From Sweltsa coloradensis (lineage: Eukaryota > Arthropoda > Insecta > Plecoptera > Chloroperlidae): 64,000 nt of DNA. Location: the NCBI GenBank assembly GCA_024449915.1, contig JAMZAV010000069.1, forward strand, positions 124,001 through 188,000, in the 5' to 3' direction. Under the pieces are notes generated by a model, which made no database searches, was not told the origin of the DNA, and saw only the letters and a list, made by a program, of their open reading frames with translations. A program made the translations under genes and the position numbers. Positions 1-11,165 of this stretch are shown in pieces (the first letter of the stretch is position 1; each line of letters opens with the position of its first letter).

Positions 1-185
1 TGAAATGGGTCATCTCATAGTAAAGCCATCGATTGAAGCAAGGTTTCTGGTTTTTATCTCACATGGGTTTTTCCGTCGGCGACACCGTGTTAAGTGCTAA
101 AGTAGGCGTGCGGTAATTAGGCGCTAGTGGAAGCGGAGCCGCGCGCGGCTTGGCCCGGTGCGCGAAGCGCACCTTGACTTGGAAG

Positions 186-463
186 CCTGTCTGTCTGGGT
201 AACCTAAATCATCTGGCTACACTAACTATGCTAATGTTGCTTGAGCTACTATTATGAAGTGTTAAAACTTTAATTAATTGTAAATGTTTTACAAAAGTGG
301 TTGTGTACGTCTGTTGTGTGTGTGTGTTATTTATAATTGAACCGTGTGTGTGTGTTGTGTACTTGAAAGTCTGTCTGTCTGGGCCTTGAACCCAGATCAC
401 TGGCTATGCCTACTAGCTTGTTGCTTGAGCTACTATTATGAAGTGTTAAACCTTTAATTAGAC
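186..463 (-). repeat. Tandem pair of tRNA-like SINE units
   Basis: Two copies of a roughly 100 bp unit start at 186 and 369, about 180 bp apart. Both begin with a CTGTCTGTCTGGG run and end in TGAGCTACTATTATGAAGTG. Read on the minus strand, the second copy has a tRNA-like A-box region (GTAGCTCAAGC) and a B-box-like GGGTTCAAGGC, which fits a tRNA-derived SINE. The first copy has a decayed B box. GT-rich sequence separates them. Confidence 0.5.
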
Positions 464-469
464 GAGGGA

Positions 470-1235
470 GCGGAGCGACTGAGTATCTCCATTCAAAAAA
501 ATCGGCACTTCTGTGATTCTGTGGATGTGTGGGGATGTGTGTGTGTACATCGAAAACCAGCCGAATCGCTGAACACATTGCGCTGAAAGTTTAAACAGAC
601 ATCCGGTACAAGTTTACTGAGAACTACTAACAAAATCAGCTACATCCATTGCCATTTAAACCTACAAGAAATAATAAATTGAAAAATAGTCTGCAAATGT
701 GTTAAAATATTTTAACGACAATGGTTTTGTTTTTGTCAAAAAATATTTTTTGTTTGTTATTTGCCTGGCTGTGAAAATGGTGTATGTAACCCAAGGTGTA
801 TCAAATCTTGCACTGCATTTGTGTTTGTCATTTTTCCATTTTCTTGCTATGCGTAGTTGGTTTTGTACTAAGTTATGTAGGTACCACTATCATCTGATCC
901 ACTGTCTTTACGTTTCTGGGAAGTGAAACCGAACGAACTAGACATCTTCTCTCATTATTAGAATCACTATTGGGACGATTGCCTTCACTCGACCGACTAT
1001 AATCTGTACTCCCTACGGTTTCCAATTGTTTTGTAAATATTTAGGTTTCAGAGCATAATAGATGTTGAGGCAAAGGGCAGGGAGAAATTTTCTTGCGCGG
1101 ACGACGTGAACAGAGAATACATAGACCTACGTAATTCTAGAAAAACGATTTTTAAAAATTTAAAATACAAAATTTACTTCTACAATTCTTTCCCACCTTC
1201 TTTGCCTTAAAATTTTCCTTGAATTTCCTAATATC
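470..1235. other. No recognised gene
   Basis: I see no splice-bounded exon or recognisable protein here. The sequence is AT-rich. The 75-codon frame at 699-926 has no recognisable domain and looks like chance. Confidence 0.5.
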
Positions 1236-1239
1236 GTTA

Positions 1240-1307
1240 CACCAATCCGACCCACCCACTTCCAACCCCTTCGCAGGGGGTCACGACCCTCCGGTTGAGA
1301 ACCACTG
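1240..1307 (-). mobile_element. Solo hAT-type terminus
   Basis: Read on the minus strand from 1307, the sequence starts CAGTGGTTCTCAACCGGAGG and continues into GTCGTGACCCCC. This is the classic terminal inverted repeat of hAT/Charlie-type transposons. I found no matching opposite end within the left part of the window, so this is a solo or truncated end. Confidence 0.6.
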
Positions 1308-1377
1308 TACTAGACCACAGAGACAGTAACTTTTTAACTTCTGAATTGTAGTTGCATTAAGATCTGACATGCTTTGG

Positions 1378-1505
1378 GACCATTTCCAGAAGCTAGTTAG
1401 CATGATGTGAAACTTTGCAAGGTTGTCAAAGCAACAATAACAACACAACTTCTATGATAAAGATATGTAAAATCAATCTCAGCCGTGTATCGAATTGCTG
1501 TATCA
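1378..1505 (-). repeat. SINE fragment (composite family)
   Basis: This stretch, beginning around CATTTCCAGAAGCTAG and including GCATGATGTGAAACTTTGCA, closely matches 11026-11165, which lies in a fuller composite SINE copy. Only the distal part of the family is present here. Confidence 0.55.
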
Positions 1506-1639
1506 AAAGTTATTGCGGATTAGTTGGGAAAAGAATCAAAATTAATTCAAAATTATAAAAAAGCATTTAATTATTTACTCTATAATCATTTTGCATCATG
1601 TTACTTGAATTTCTGTAGCTAGACAAGGTGTTTGAAATT

Positions 1640-2463
1640 ATGTATTAGACTTTCTTTAAGAGGTGGGGTTGTATGGATGTCGTGGGAGATGCACACCCGA
1701 GGATGCTTGGAAAAGGGGTTATGAAAAGGTGGGAAAATTAATTGATTTGACTTTCGTTGCTCAACGTCTCTATTATTGCAGTATTGCTATTCAAGTGAGT
1801 GGTGATAGATGAGGGTGAAGGACAATCAGTATACAAAAAACATACTTTATATAGGATTCGAACCTGCGTCCTTCTAGTGACATACACTGCGGACCTAAGC
1901 CCTTATCGTATAAGCCACCGCAGACGGCATGGGTTGGAGGAGGTAGTAGTGGGTGCTAGGGGGGTTACACCAGCAGCTTTGCAAAGTTTTGACAACATTG
2001 GGAGTGAGAAGGTACGAAGCCGTAATGAGCATGATTGGGAGCAAAGCTTCCTTCCCTATACCCATCACTTTTCTGTCTTGTCAGTGTCATGTTTCCCTAT
2101 ATAAACCAAACATAACCTTAGACTTGCATGCGTTTAAGACATTCCCCCCCCAACAAAGATGATATGGAAAAGTTTTGGTGGCCCTAAATGACAGAGGGCT
2201 ATTTTCACTCAAAAAGGAAAATTTTCACACCCGGCAAAAACACCAAAAGCGATCATTGTAGGAGGTTTATTTGTGTATCATTCTTCGACAATCTGTTGAT
2301 TAATTAGCATTGTTGGACATCATCGAGCAGGCTTTGGGGTAGGGTCAACAGCTACTGGAGTGTAGGGGGGGAGGGGAATAATATTATGGATGTGATATTG
2401 GTAAGGGAAAATCAGTTTTTATAGCTGAATAGGATCCATATTAAATAAATCAAATCAAATCAA
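1640..2463 (+). repeat. Dispersed repeat, copy 1, with LINE-like 3' tail
   Basis: Blocks of this segment recur in the same order at 12770-13780: a start around GGTGTTTGAAAT, a middle block with poly-C followed by CAACAAAGAT, and a shared end with TCAGTTTTTATAGCTGAATAGGAT followed by an AAATAAAT/AAATC tail. The tail also occurs alone at 32107 and 46924. A repetitive A-rich terminal tail points to a non-LTR retrotransposon 3' region, but I recognise no coding. Confidence 0.5.
1850..1925 (-). repeat. tRNA-like SINE head
   Basis: On the minus strand the segment has a GGTGGCTTATACGATAAGG A-box-like stretch and a perfect B box (GGTTCGAATCC) spaced as in a tRNA. It lies inside the dispersed repeat at 1640-2463 and is missing from the copy at 12770, so it is probably a separate insertion. 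Confidence 0.5.
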
Positions 2464-2879
2464 CAAGTAATTTTGAACTATATCCCTGTTAAATCTTCGA
2501 GATGAATTTATAGACGTCATTTACTATTTCTGTGTAACAATCAATAGTCAACCTGATCCTACACTATTGTTCAGTAGTTATATTCACTATTCAGGCCTGC
2601 TTAAACTATGAACATTCCGAGCTAAGCATAATATTGTGTCTGCTATATATGAAGGAATGATGCAGTTTGAATGTTTATGTAGAAAGTTGGCCAAAACAAA
2701 TCCATTTTTCAGTTGACTGTATATAATGCAAAAAATGATTGACCGACGTCGTATAACAAATTTGCCATCTTTTTTTTATGTCGGATCAACAGGGCTCAAT
2801 TTAGATTTGTAGTAATTGATCGTTTGACATCTCTAGCAAAACTACATAATTGGAAAATTAAGATTTGAACTTTGAGGTA

Positions 2880-3125
2880 AATGAAGGGCCAAGTCAGTTG
2901 GTAGGAACTAGATGGGAGATTCTCCTTCCTACCCAACACGATGGGAGCTAGATCGAGAGTTTGTTTTCGTCGACAATAAAACGACACCGCCTTTTCCAAT
3001 TTTCTAGCTTCCGATTGTTGACTCACAAAAAGTAACGTTGCTTGTGAAACACACTGTAACCACCGATACAAAGAGGGCTATCGTACAGATTGACAGCTTC
3101 TGTAACCGATGGTAGAGAAACTAGA
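2880..3125 (+). repeat. Repeat shared with 7313-7545
   Basis: The block from about 2930 (CCTACCCAACACGATG) to 3125 (GAGAAACTAGACTG) is similar to 7330-7530, including the segment GTGACCACCAATACAAAGAG. The copy at 7.3 kb is the target into which the 5.6 kb hAT element inserted. Its identity is unknown. Confidence 0.5.
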
Positions 3126-3469
3126 CTGAAGTAGGCCTATGTGCAATTTTTGTTGAAATAATTTTATATAACTTGCTTCCAATATGCAAGTATGCAACTG
3201 CATTCAAACTAGTAATCTTCAGTGAGAAAAATTGACAATGATGTACAATTAAGCTTTAAATTATAGAGGAAGGTTGAGGAAATAAAACTTGACGAGTTAA
3301 AAATTAAATTTTGCCTCAAAAACAAAATAGTATTTGTAATTTCTCTAAAGTTACAAAAATATTTATTGATTTTTGATAATTGTCATAAGTGGAATTTTGG
3401 AACTTAACTCTTAAAGTTAATAGACCCGAGTTTGTTCGGGTAATTTCATCCAAATTTCAAGTGATAAAT

Positions 3470-3662
3470 GACTTGTTAAGGAAAAAGTTGGGGGAAGCCA
3501 ATGAAGAGATGCAAGAAGACCTACAGGCAAGATGAGAGAGCTGTGAAGATATGGAAGAGTTACAATTGTTGGAAGATAGAAAAAAGTAGAAAATTTTGTT
3601 TGCAAAACACAAGCTGACCCTGCCAAAAGTGGGAAATGGTGATGGATGATAATTGATGACTG
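3470..3662 (+). pseudogene. LINE reverse-transcriptase C-terminal remnant
   Basis: This is a degenerate plus-strand relative of 15000-15171, which translates to the RPRKRxxDTxxxDLEARG-type tail typical of non-LTR retrotransposon polyproteins. Here the frame is broken by stops and indels, but the order of blocks (GAAGACCTACAGGCAAG, AGATAGAAAAAAGT, GCAAAACACAAGC) is kept. It is a dead 5'-truncated copy. Confidence 0.5.
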
Positions 3663-3671
3663 TCATTACAA

Positions 3672-4364
3672 CTAGGCCACTTCGCAAATGCTTTTTTTAG
3701 TCATGTTGATGAATGAGCTTTTTTAAAGTTTTTAGTATGCGTGGGATCGATCTCTTTACTTTAAAGTTCCATTGCAAAATCATTTTTATTAAATTAGGCT
3801 AATTTTTATAAAATAGTACTAATTGCTATGGTAATACCAATTAATAAGAATGTAAAATATATGGAGGCCCAAAGACTTGCTTTTTGTATGCATTGTAGGT
3901 GATTGCTGATTGTTGTCAAGTTTCTTTAGTTACTTGTTACTTATTATACACATCAACAAGCTTATATTAAAACCTTTATTTCTATGGATTCTGGCTAACT
4001 TTTTTTTAAACTTTTTCTTTCAAAAGGCAATACATCACCATTATCTTAATGTCAAATGTAAAAATATGAACGTTGTAGCCCCACCCGTTTGGTCAGAATC
4101 GGCCCAAATGTCACGAAAATATTGCATTAAAAATGGCAAATTTTTTTAAAAGAACAATATTCCTTTGATTGTACCCACAAACATGGCTGGTCTAAGATCA
4201 GAGATTTCTAAGGTCCCCTCCAACTTTCATCAAGATCGCATATGCCATTTGCCCGGTAGAGCGCGAACAAACAGAAAAACAAAAATAAACAAACAAAAAA
4301 ACATCCGAGCTAATTTTTTGGGGGGGGGTCAGTGAAATTGAAGTCTTCGCTTCGCTCATCCAAT
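3672..4364 (+). repeat. Dispersed element family B, copy 1
   Basis: The segment starts at TAGGCCACTTCGCAAATGC and ends with GTCTTCGCTTCGCTCATCCA. A second near-complete copy is at 48976-49536 and an inverted partial copy at 47990-48155. Shared inner blocks include TTGTACCCACAAACATGGC and TTTCATCAAGATCGCATATG. No coding is seen. The fixed ends suggest a non-autonomous mobile element. Confidence 0.6.
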
Positions 4365-4854
4365 GTCACTTTAAATGACTGACGGAGCCAACAAGATTCA
4401 ATGTCTCATAGTGAGTAAACATCAAATTATTTCGGAACCAAGTATGGTAGTTTGAAAGAAATCGCAATAGGCATTTAAAAAATAAATTACTAATAATATA
4501 AATAGTGTGTATTATTATTACACAAGTATTGAAGAGAGGTGGGCTCAACATGCAGGAAAGATACAAAGGTGAAATGTGTGAAGAATTCAAGAAAAAGTGG
4601 TTTGAGGGAACAGTACGAATGAAATAAATTCTCTTTCATATACTTCCACAAATTAACCAAGTAAGGTACCCCTAATGCAAGAGAGTGTATAGTGTGTTGG
4701 TGCGGAAAGTGGAAATGACGAGCTTCGAAGCCAGAATAGAAACTCAAACCATTTATCTAGTACCTTTTAATTTACATCCTCAAACACATAGGTGCTACCC
4801 TAATAGATTTTGACAGTTTGATTATACGCAAAGTATCTGAAAATTACTAAATCC

Positions 4855-4925
4855 AAGTGGTTAAGATGTCCTCCATGCAAGCAGGGGAGCCGGGTTGGAT
4901 TTTGTAATTTTCAGATTGTGATTCC
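4855..4925 (+). repeat. tRNA-like SINE fragment
   Basis: The sequence AAGTGGTTAAGATGTCCTCC followed by GGGAGCCGGGTTGGATT resembles a tRNA A-box region and a decayed B box. It is probably a SINE head; the tail is not clear. Confidence 0.35.
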
Positions 4926-5103
4926 AAGAAAATGTTCTTCCACTAAGTAAATCATGAATCAAGTAGGGTTGTGTTTGATGATTATATGGTTAGTCATTTA
5001 TTAAAATTTACAATTGATAAATGATCTATTAGCACTCATTTTGTTTGTTCAAATGACATAACAATAAATCAATAAAATAAATTTGTATTCAAAGTATGTC
5101 CAC

Positions 5104-5490
5104 TCATTCACCAAACTGATTTTCAGTGGGGGACTTAAAATTTAAAGCAGACCAAGCCAACCCTGCAGGCGCCGACACCATAGACACGCAAAGAGTTGCC
5201 AACTTGAGGCCAGTATTGTAAATAGTCGACACTACACTAGCCAAACAAGCCGGACCAGTTACATCCCCAGACAGGGCCAGAATCAACAATGCTAGGCCTA
5301 ATTCAGAACAATCTTTGAGTTTACAAGTCTTTTGTTGCTACAACGGCTCCCGAGTCATCGTTTACACATACAGTATTCCTAAACTGTGAAATGAAAAATT
5401 TAAATTCTTCTGCCTGTAGCGGGATTTGAACCCTGTACCTTCTGCATTAAAAGAGAGACTAACCACAAGACCAAAGAACCATGACATTCA
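5104..5490 (-). repeat. Composite tRNA-derived SINE
   Basis: On the minus strand a tRNA-like head sits near 5490-5410 (GGTCTTGTGGTTAGTCTC, then GGGTTCAAATCCCGC). It is followed by a body that runs to a conserved block at 5134-5200 (plus-strand CAGACCAAGCCAACCCTGC). The same head-plus-body arrangement is at 10688-11000, and degraded bodies are at 30060-30330 and 43843-44170. Confidence 0.6.
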
Positions 5491-6039
5491 TTTATCAAAT
5501 TTAATAAATTAGCAACATTTTAAAAAGAAAATAATTAATACATTTCTATGATTTGATACAACAAAAGTACAAAATTTGGACCGCTGGATTAGATTTAGCG
5601 GGAAAATAGAATGTAAATTACAGGTGGTAGGAACTTGGTATGCAGGGGTGTTTTAACGCACAGGCCCGGGCCTAGGGCGCCGGATCGTCGGGGGGCGCCG
5701 ACGCCCCCCGACCCTGATAAATCTACAATAGTACTCAAAATGTGTGGGGAAAAAAGTGCTACCGCGATTCGATTCTATTTTACGCATACATAATATAAAT
5801 ATTTTTTATTATTGTATTGTGTAGTTATTATGACATGATAGTATATAATTAATTTTCTCTGTCTACCATACAGAGGAAGTCACACCGTCGGGTCAGGGGG
5901 CTCTGCTTATTCCCTAAATCTCTTCGGAACGTGTGATGCAGCCGAATGTTGTGGTGCAGCCGAATCATTTTTTTCCCTTGTCCAAGGCATTTACAATTTA
6001 TTTTCGTGATCTACACATACATAGATGGGAAATACTTTA

Positions 6040-7165
6040 TAAACGGCTGACAGGCAAACAGACCGAATTGTTAAAAGCCTTTCTCTTACTCGATGGTCAG
6101 CTCGTGCCGAAGCCTACTCAATTGTCTCTGCATTAGAGGAATTTTGTGAGGATTCCACTGAAAAGTTAGTTGTGAGGAAAGAAGCTGAAAATATTGTAAC
6201 AGAGCTAAGACCAATGCTAAGACTGCTAGAGACAGCAATCATAGCTACATTTTGGAATAATGGAATGGAACGATTCAATATTACTAGTAAAACACTACAA
6301 TCTGTTGAGATAGATATTGGATCTGTTGTCTTGCTAACTCTTGAAGAATATTTTGAACAAGTCCGCGATAGTTATTATGTGTATTGTGTACGAACAGAAG
6401 GCGTTTGAAATGTCAGGCCTACAGGATTATGCATTTGATTTGACAGTAAGTGTAAACCTAAACGTGTAGTTCAATTCAGAGAGTTGGAATCGACAGACGA
6501 TGTTTCAATGACAGGGAAAGAAAATAAAATACATTTATTGTAATAATCGATTGCTTACTAACAGAATTGACAAAGCTGGCAAAGCTTGATAAAATGGATT
6601 CTGCGGACATAATCAAAAGTGCGTCAACCCTTTAAAAGGAGACCTATAGCCATGATTTAGAAGATGGTTGAATCAGTGAATGCTATTCGTATTGGCAAAT
6701 TATTAGTTGAACACAAACTCCAGTCTGTTTACCCTAATATACACATTGCATTTCTCGATTTGGTTGGTCGGGAAACACTCCCGTAGGTTTAATTGTTATT
6801 ATTTACTACAATTCAGAAATTATTTTTAACTTTTGTAATTTCTGAATTGTAGTAAATAATACACATTGCAATGCCAATAAGGATGTTTACATCTACAGCG
6901 AGTGCTAATTGTTCAGGTGAACGTTCGTTTTCAATATTAAAACGTGTTAAAAACTACTGCAGATCGACGATGGGATAAGAGCGTCTGAATACACCATCAA
7001 TACTCGCCATAGAAAGTGACATTAGAAGATTTCCTACGACCGTATCACAAAGGAGTTTGCGGAAAAAAAACTCGCAAGAAGCCTTTATAAAAATACCAAC
7101 GCCGATAGTCGACTTCGATTCAATCATTGGTGATTGGGCGAGTAATATTATCGTAGACTAAATTT
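6040..7165 (+). pseudogene. ZMYM1-like hAT transposase pseudogene
   Basis: This encodes remnants of the transposase that would cut and paste the surrounding hAT element. Two regions are recognisable in plus-strand translation. Around 6075-6370 there is a SLTRWSARAEA motif, typical of the RNase H-like core of ZMYM1-type hAT proteins, followed by a helical stretch with LLETAIIATFWNNGMERFN. Around 6905-7160 there is the C-terminal hAT dimerisation signature (SGERSFSILKRVKNYCRSTMG, shortened here, then LNTPSILAIESD). Between them the frame is broken by stops, shifts and a 110 bp SINE. The 5' part of the protein is missing, so the copy cannot be active. The family assignment is confident; the ZMYM1-like subgroup is my recognition from motif wording. 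Confidence 0.8.
6751..6860 (+). mobile_element. Short fold-back SINE nested in the hAT, 10-bp target duplication
   Basis: The 110 bp insert begins TTTCTCGATTTGGTTGG, carries a CGGGAAACACTCCCG hairpin, and ends in an inverted repeat finishing GTAGTAAATAAT. It is flanked by a perfect direct repeat, ACACATTGCA, at 6741-6750 and 6861-6870. The same leader and end occur at 15531 and 48178 with different inner sequence. Confidence 0.8.
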
Positions 7166-7312
7166 ATTGGTTATCCTGAGCAGCTTAATATGATTTAAAT
7201 CCGATGCAACCCACTATTTAATGAGATCATTCGAAGGGGGAGGGGGGGGGGGGGCGCCATAGAGTTTTGGGCCTATGGGCGCCAAACTTGTTAAAACGCC
7301 CCTGTTGGTATG

Positions 7313-7572
7313 GGATACTCCACTGCCTCTACCCAACACAATGTGACCAATGTGACCTTCACTATTCTGTACTAATTTCTTTTTTCGTTCAAGTTGAGCC
7401 AACTGACAGTAATGTTGCCGTAGAACACAGCAGATTAATGCACTGTGACCACCAATACAAAGAGAGGTATTGTAAAGACAACAAACACCTTCTATCGATA
7501 CCTGATGGAAGAGAAACTAGACTGTTTAAACTATATCGAGATCAAAATTTGGATAAATTTATAAATTATTAA
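7313..7572 (+). other. Repeat with unrecognised open frame
   Basis: This is the right-hand continuation of the repeat split by the hAT. A frame ending at 7572 reads through HSRLMHCDHQYKERYCKDNK with several Cys and His. The related block near 3050 has stops in the same area, so I regard it as a repeat-borne remnant of unknown function. Confidence 0.35.
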
Positions 7573-8780
7573 ATATATTTTGTTACTGGGCATCTGTATT
7601 TGTGCAATTATTGTAAAATGTGTGGTTTTGTTGAAATTATCCAAAATGTTTGGTGGGAATATGGAATGTACGGAACAGCATGAAAGATTAAATTATGTAC
7701 ATAGTAGTGGTAAATGAATTCTTTACAGGGAAGCTTTATAGGTACCGGTAGGTCAAGTTAATGAAAGATCAGAGAATTAAAAACTCAAATTTTGTCTACA
7801 AATTCTGAAATTTCTCGTGATTTAGTAAAAAATACATTGTCATTTTGATACAACAACAAAGATGGGCAAGACAGGTAGCACAAAGATCAGGACAGACCTG
7901 GGAGAGAAGAGCGAGGAGAAAGACTGCGATGCAGTACCTAAAACGTTCCGTTCCTACCAAACACTGAAGATGGAGAGTTTTTGTAGTTGTCAGAATAATT
8001 AAAATTAATTAAAAGGGTATTTAACCGCTAAATTCAAAAAATATATTTCATTCAGGCTAACTAGTAATGAATTAAGAAATTAACAGAAAAAGTTTTGGGG
8101 CCACCATGACCTCCCAAAAAATTGTCAAACATGACATTTTTCGAGCTAGGTCCCATCGGCAAAAATCTCCCATAAGAAATAACATGGGACGATCTTTATG
8201 CCCCGTGACCTTGGAGGATTTTGATCCAAAAAAATATTGGGCCATTATTGACTTACTCTACACCCTTTTCTGTAAATTCCCTATATTTTGTTTTGTAATT
8301 TGGGCAAGTAGTTCTATCAGAATATGCTTATTACCAAGATGGGATGTGATTTTGGAATGCATATTTTTGCGTGTTTGAGGGTATATTTGGGCACAGTTTC
8401 ATGACACGATGTAAAAAATGGGCATTTTAGATTAGTACTATGCTCTAGTGTATATGTGGACCAAAAAAAAAACATGTTAAAGCCGATTTAAGAAATTTCC
8501 CAAAACATCAATTTTCGCAAATTTCTGGATCAAAAAATTGAAAAATTCGTGTTAAATCACAGTTACAAGATATAATTTTTTAAACTGTCATTTTAGTGTA
8601 GTTTTGTGCTATAATTATAAATAATTTTTTGACTTAATAGCCCCTTTAATTTTGTCAATTTTCCCAAGTTAAATAATGTAGACTTTTTTTGCCATTTTCA
8701 TGTCAAAATATTACTCATTACAGCATTCTAACCTTTGTTCCTAGAACAGCATTCAACATGGTCGGTTGTGTTTCCGTGTG
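7573..8780. other. No recognised gene
   Basis: The stretch is AT-rich. The open frames are short and have no domain I recognise. No exon with convincing splice borders was found. Confidence 0.5.
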
Positions 8781-8781
8781 A

Positions 8782-9415
8782 TTAAGGCTATTCGACCACG
8801 TTTTTCTATTTTCCAAAATATGCTACCAAGTCAAAATATAGTGAATGGCTTTGAAACCTGGCTATTTAAGAAAATCAAAAATATTTTTTTCAAATTTTTC
8901 TGATCCGGTGCACGGTCAATATAGCCACCTGAAAATAATTTCAAACTTCAATTTGCCAAGGCACACCATTCAACGTAGGGTGTTGTGTTTTTGTGACATT
9001 AATTTTCAACTGGTTTTCTATAGGCTGACTTGAGAGAAAAACGATTTTTTTAACAATTGTCTTTTCAGTGAATTTTTTTGTTTGGCGGTATTTTTTACCG
9101 ATTTGTACCGCCAAACGAAAAAATTCGCAGGAAAGACAATTGTTTAAAAAAATCTTTTTTCTCTCAGTCAGTCTATAGAAAACCAGTTGAAAATTAATGT
9201 CACAAAAACACAACACCCTACGTTGAATGGTGTGCCTTGGCAAATTGAAGTTTGAAATTATTTTGAGGTGGCTATATTGACCGTGTACCGGATCAGAAAA
9301 ATTTGAGAATAAATATCTTTGATTTTCTAAAATAGCCAGGTTTCAAAGCCATGAACTATGTTTTGACTTGGTAGCATATTTTGGAAAATAGAAAAATGCA
9401 GTCGAATAGCCTTAA
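8782..9415. mobile_element. Fold-back element A, copy 1, TTAA-flanked
   Basis: This is a near-perfect palindrome of about 630 bp. The left arm starts GGCTATTCGACCACGTTTTT and the right arm ends with its complement. The centre is near 9100, in the inverted GGCGGTA/TACCGCC block. TTAA is at 8782-8785 and 9412-9415, consistent with a TTAA target duplication. No coding. A second copy is at 21346-21939. Confidence 0.8.
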
Positions 9416-9419
9416 TGAG

Positions 9420-10170
9420 CAAGCTTTTCAAGGCAAAATGTGGTACTTTCATAAGATCTTCTCAGTGATTTTTTTTTAACTTTACGGGTACCGTTACCTG
9501 GTGCATAAAAAAGGTTTTATTTTAGAGTGAATTTTGTTTTTGAATCGAGAGATTTATAATTTCAAGCATTTAATAGCAGTTTACAACTTGTGTACTATTT
9601 TGGACTCGCGTGAAACAATTTTGTTTGCTTTAGTTACTATGGCTTAATGCATACATTTATAAAAATTACGTTTGACATCACCTTTTGCCAAATAAATAAT
9701 ATTTTGCACTGTAATTGAATGAAAATTCCCACCTGTAGCATTTTGTCTTTAAAAACTTGAAAGATAAATATGAAAAACAATGTCACTACTCACTTTGTAA
9801 CTGAAACTTATCAAAAAGTTTGGTAGTAATTCCATTTTTGTATTTTCTGATTGAGATGTGATCATTTTGTGCTAATTTTTGTAAATTTAACAATTTGCAC
9901 ATTCCAATATTTAGGTTTTATAGTCATTTACAAATTACACTGACCTTTACTGTGTTACTACTTCGTACCACAAAACGGAAAGAGTTAACGGTGAAAGTCT
10001 TTGAAAAGAAAAGGTAAACACTTGTCCTTGTACCATAAGTTACACAAACATAACCAAAAAATGGTGAATGATATTCTAGGTAAAACTTAAGTAAAATTTC
10101 ATGGAAGTGGGGTTGCATTTGCCATGTGGCTACTAAAAAATATCTTTGATTGCTGGTATTGGGAAGAAGT
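9420..10170. other. No recognised gene
   Basis: AT-rich sequence without recognisable coding, RNA or repeat structure. Confidence 0.5.
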
Positions 10171-10174
10171 ATTG

Positions 10175-10554
10175 TTAAGAGGATGGGATAGTCGCGAAAT
10201 TCAAACCACGCGAAATAATAGTTTTTTTGTGATATCTCGACAACGATGCAAAATATCTAAAAACTGATTCTAGACCGAATTGTGGTTTTGTTAGAACAAT
10301 ATAATGCAAGAAAAAATATTGTAATGTGATTGTAATAAAGTTTTTTATTAGAATTTTAATTAATTAAATTCATATCTTAAATACAAACCGCACCGATTAT
10401 TATATTTGAATATTTTTTCTTGCATTATATTGTTCTAACAAAACCACAATTCGGTCTAGAATCAGTTTTTAGATATTTTGCATCGTTCTCGAGATATCAC
10501 AAAAAAACTGTGATTTCGCGTGGTTTTAATTTCGCGACTATCCCATCCTCTTAA
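10175..10554. mobile_element. TTAA-flanked fold-back MITE
   Basis: Inverted arms start GAGGATGGGATAGTCGCGAA at 10179 and end with the complement at 10550. TTAA lies directly outside each end (10175-10178, 10551-10554). The arms stay matched through TCTAGACCGAATTGTGG to a short AT-rich centre near 10365. The TTAA target and lack of coding fit a piggyBac-type non-autonomous element, but the superfamily is inferred only from the target site. Confidence 0.8.
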
Positions 10555-10687
10555 GTTCATATATTTAACGTCTATCCCTTTCAGTTAGTATAAAAACCTA
10601 TTTACAAATGAGACAATGCACCAAGTAGGGTACAGATGATAATACTCGCTCGCATAACTGATTATCGGTGCGGGATAATCAATTTTT

Positions 10688-11165
10688 AAAGCCGACCAAG
10701 CCAGCCCTGTATGCGCCGACACCATCGACAAGCAAACAGTTGCCAACTAGAGACCTTGGCTTATTCAAGTAGGAAACACCGATCAATCGAGCTGGACACG
10801 ATTCCACCCGCATACAGCACCAGAATCAACCAGACAGATTCGGAACAACCTTGGAAATGTGCCTCGTTGCTAGTGTGGCTCCGTTACACATTCCCAAGCC
10901 AAGAGCTGATGGACTCGAGTCCAACCAGGAGTTAAAAAACTTCTGCCTCAAACGGGAATGGAACCCCGGACCTTCTGCATTGGAAGCAGAGCCTCAACCA
11001 CAAGACCAACAACATTATTTGGGAGCATTTCCAGTAACTAGTTGGCATGATGTGAAACTTTGCAAGGTTGCTGTCAAGCAAGAATAACAACATGACTTCT
11101 ATAGAAACCAATCAAGGAGATCAAAATCTATCTCAGCTGGGTATCGAACCTAACGATTGCCAGTC
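10688..11165 (-). repeat. Composite tRNA-derived SINE, fullest copy
   Basis: On the minus strand a distal block (11165-11026, also at 1378-1505) is followed by a tRNA-like head near 11005-10940 (GGTCTTGTGGTTGAGGCTC, then GGGGTTCCATTCCCG). A long body then runs to AAAGCCGACCAAGCCAGCCC at 10688. The arrangement matches 5104-5490. The open frames here are incidental. Confidence 0.65.

Larger units (their letters stand above)
5635..7312 (+). mobile_element. hAT DNA transposon with perfect 8-bp target duplication
   Basis: The element spans 5643-7304 (1662 bp). It begins CAGGGGTGTTTTAAC and ends GTTAAAACGCCCCTG, an inverted-repeat pair. It is flanked on both sides by TTGGTATG (5635-5642 and 7305-7312), the 8-bp duplication expected of hAT transposition. 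Secondary inverted blocks rich in GGCGCC lie just inside each end. The interior carries a broken transposase and a nested SINE. It sits in an older repeat also seen at 2880-3125. Confidence 0.9.

Noticed and set aside
8941..9243. 100-codon minus-strand frame with a symmetric plus-strand counterpart
   Set aside because: Both are products of the palindrome; the identical peptide read from both arms shows they are not genes.
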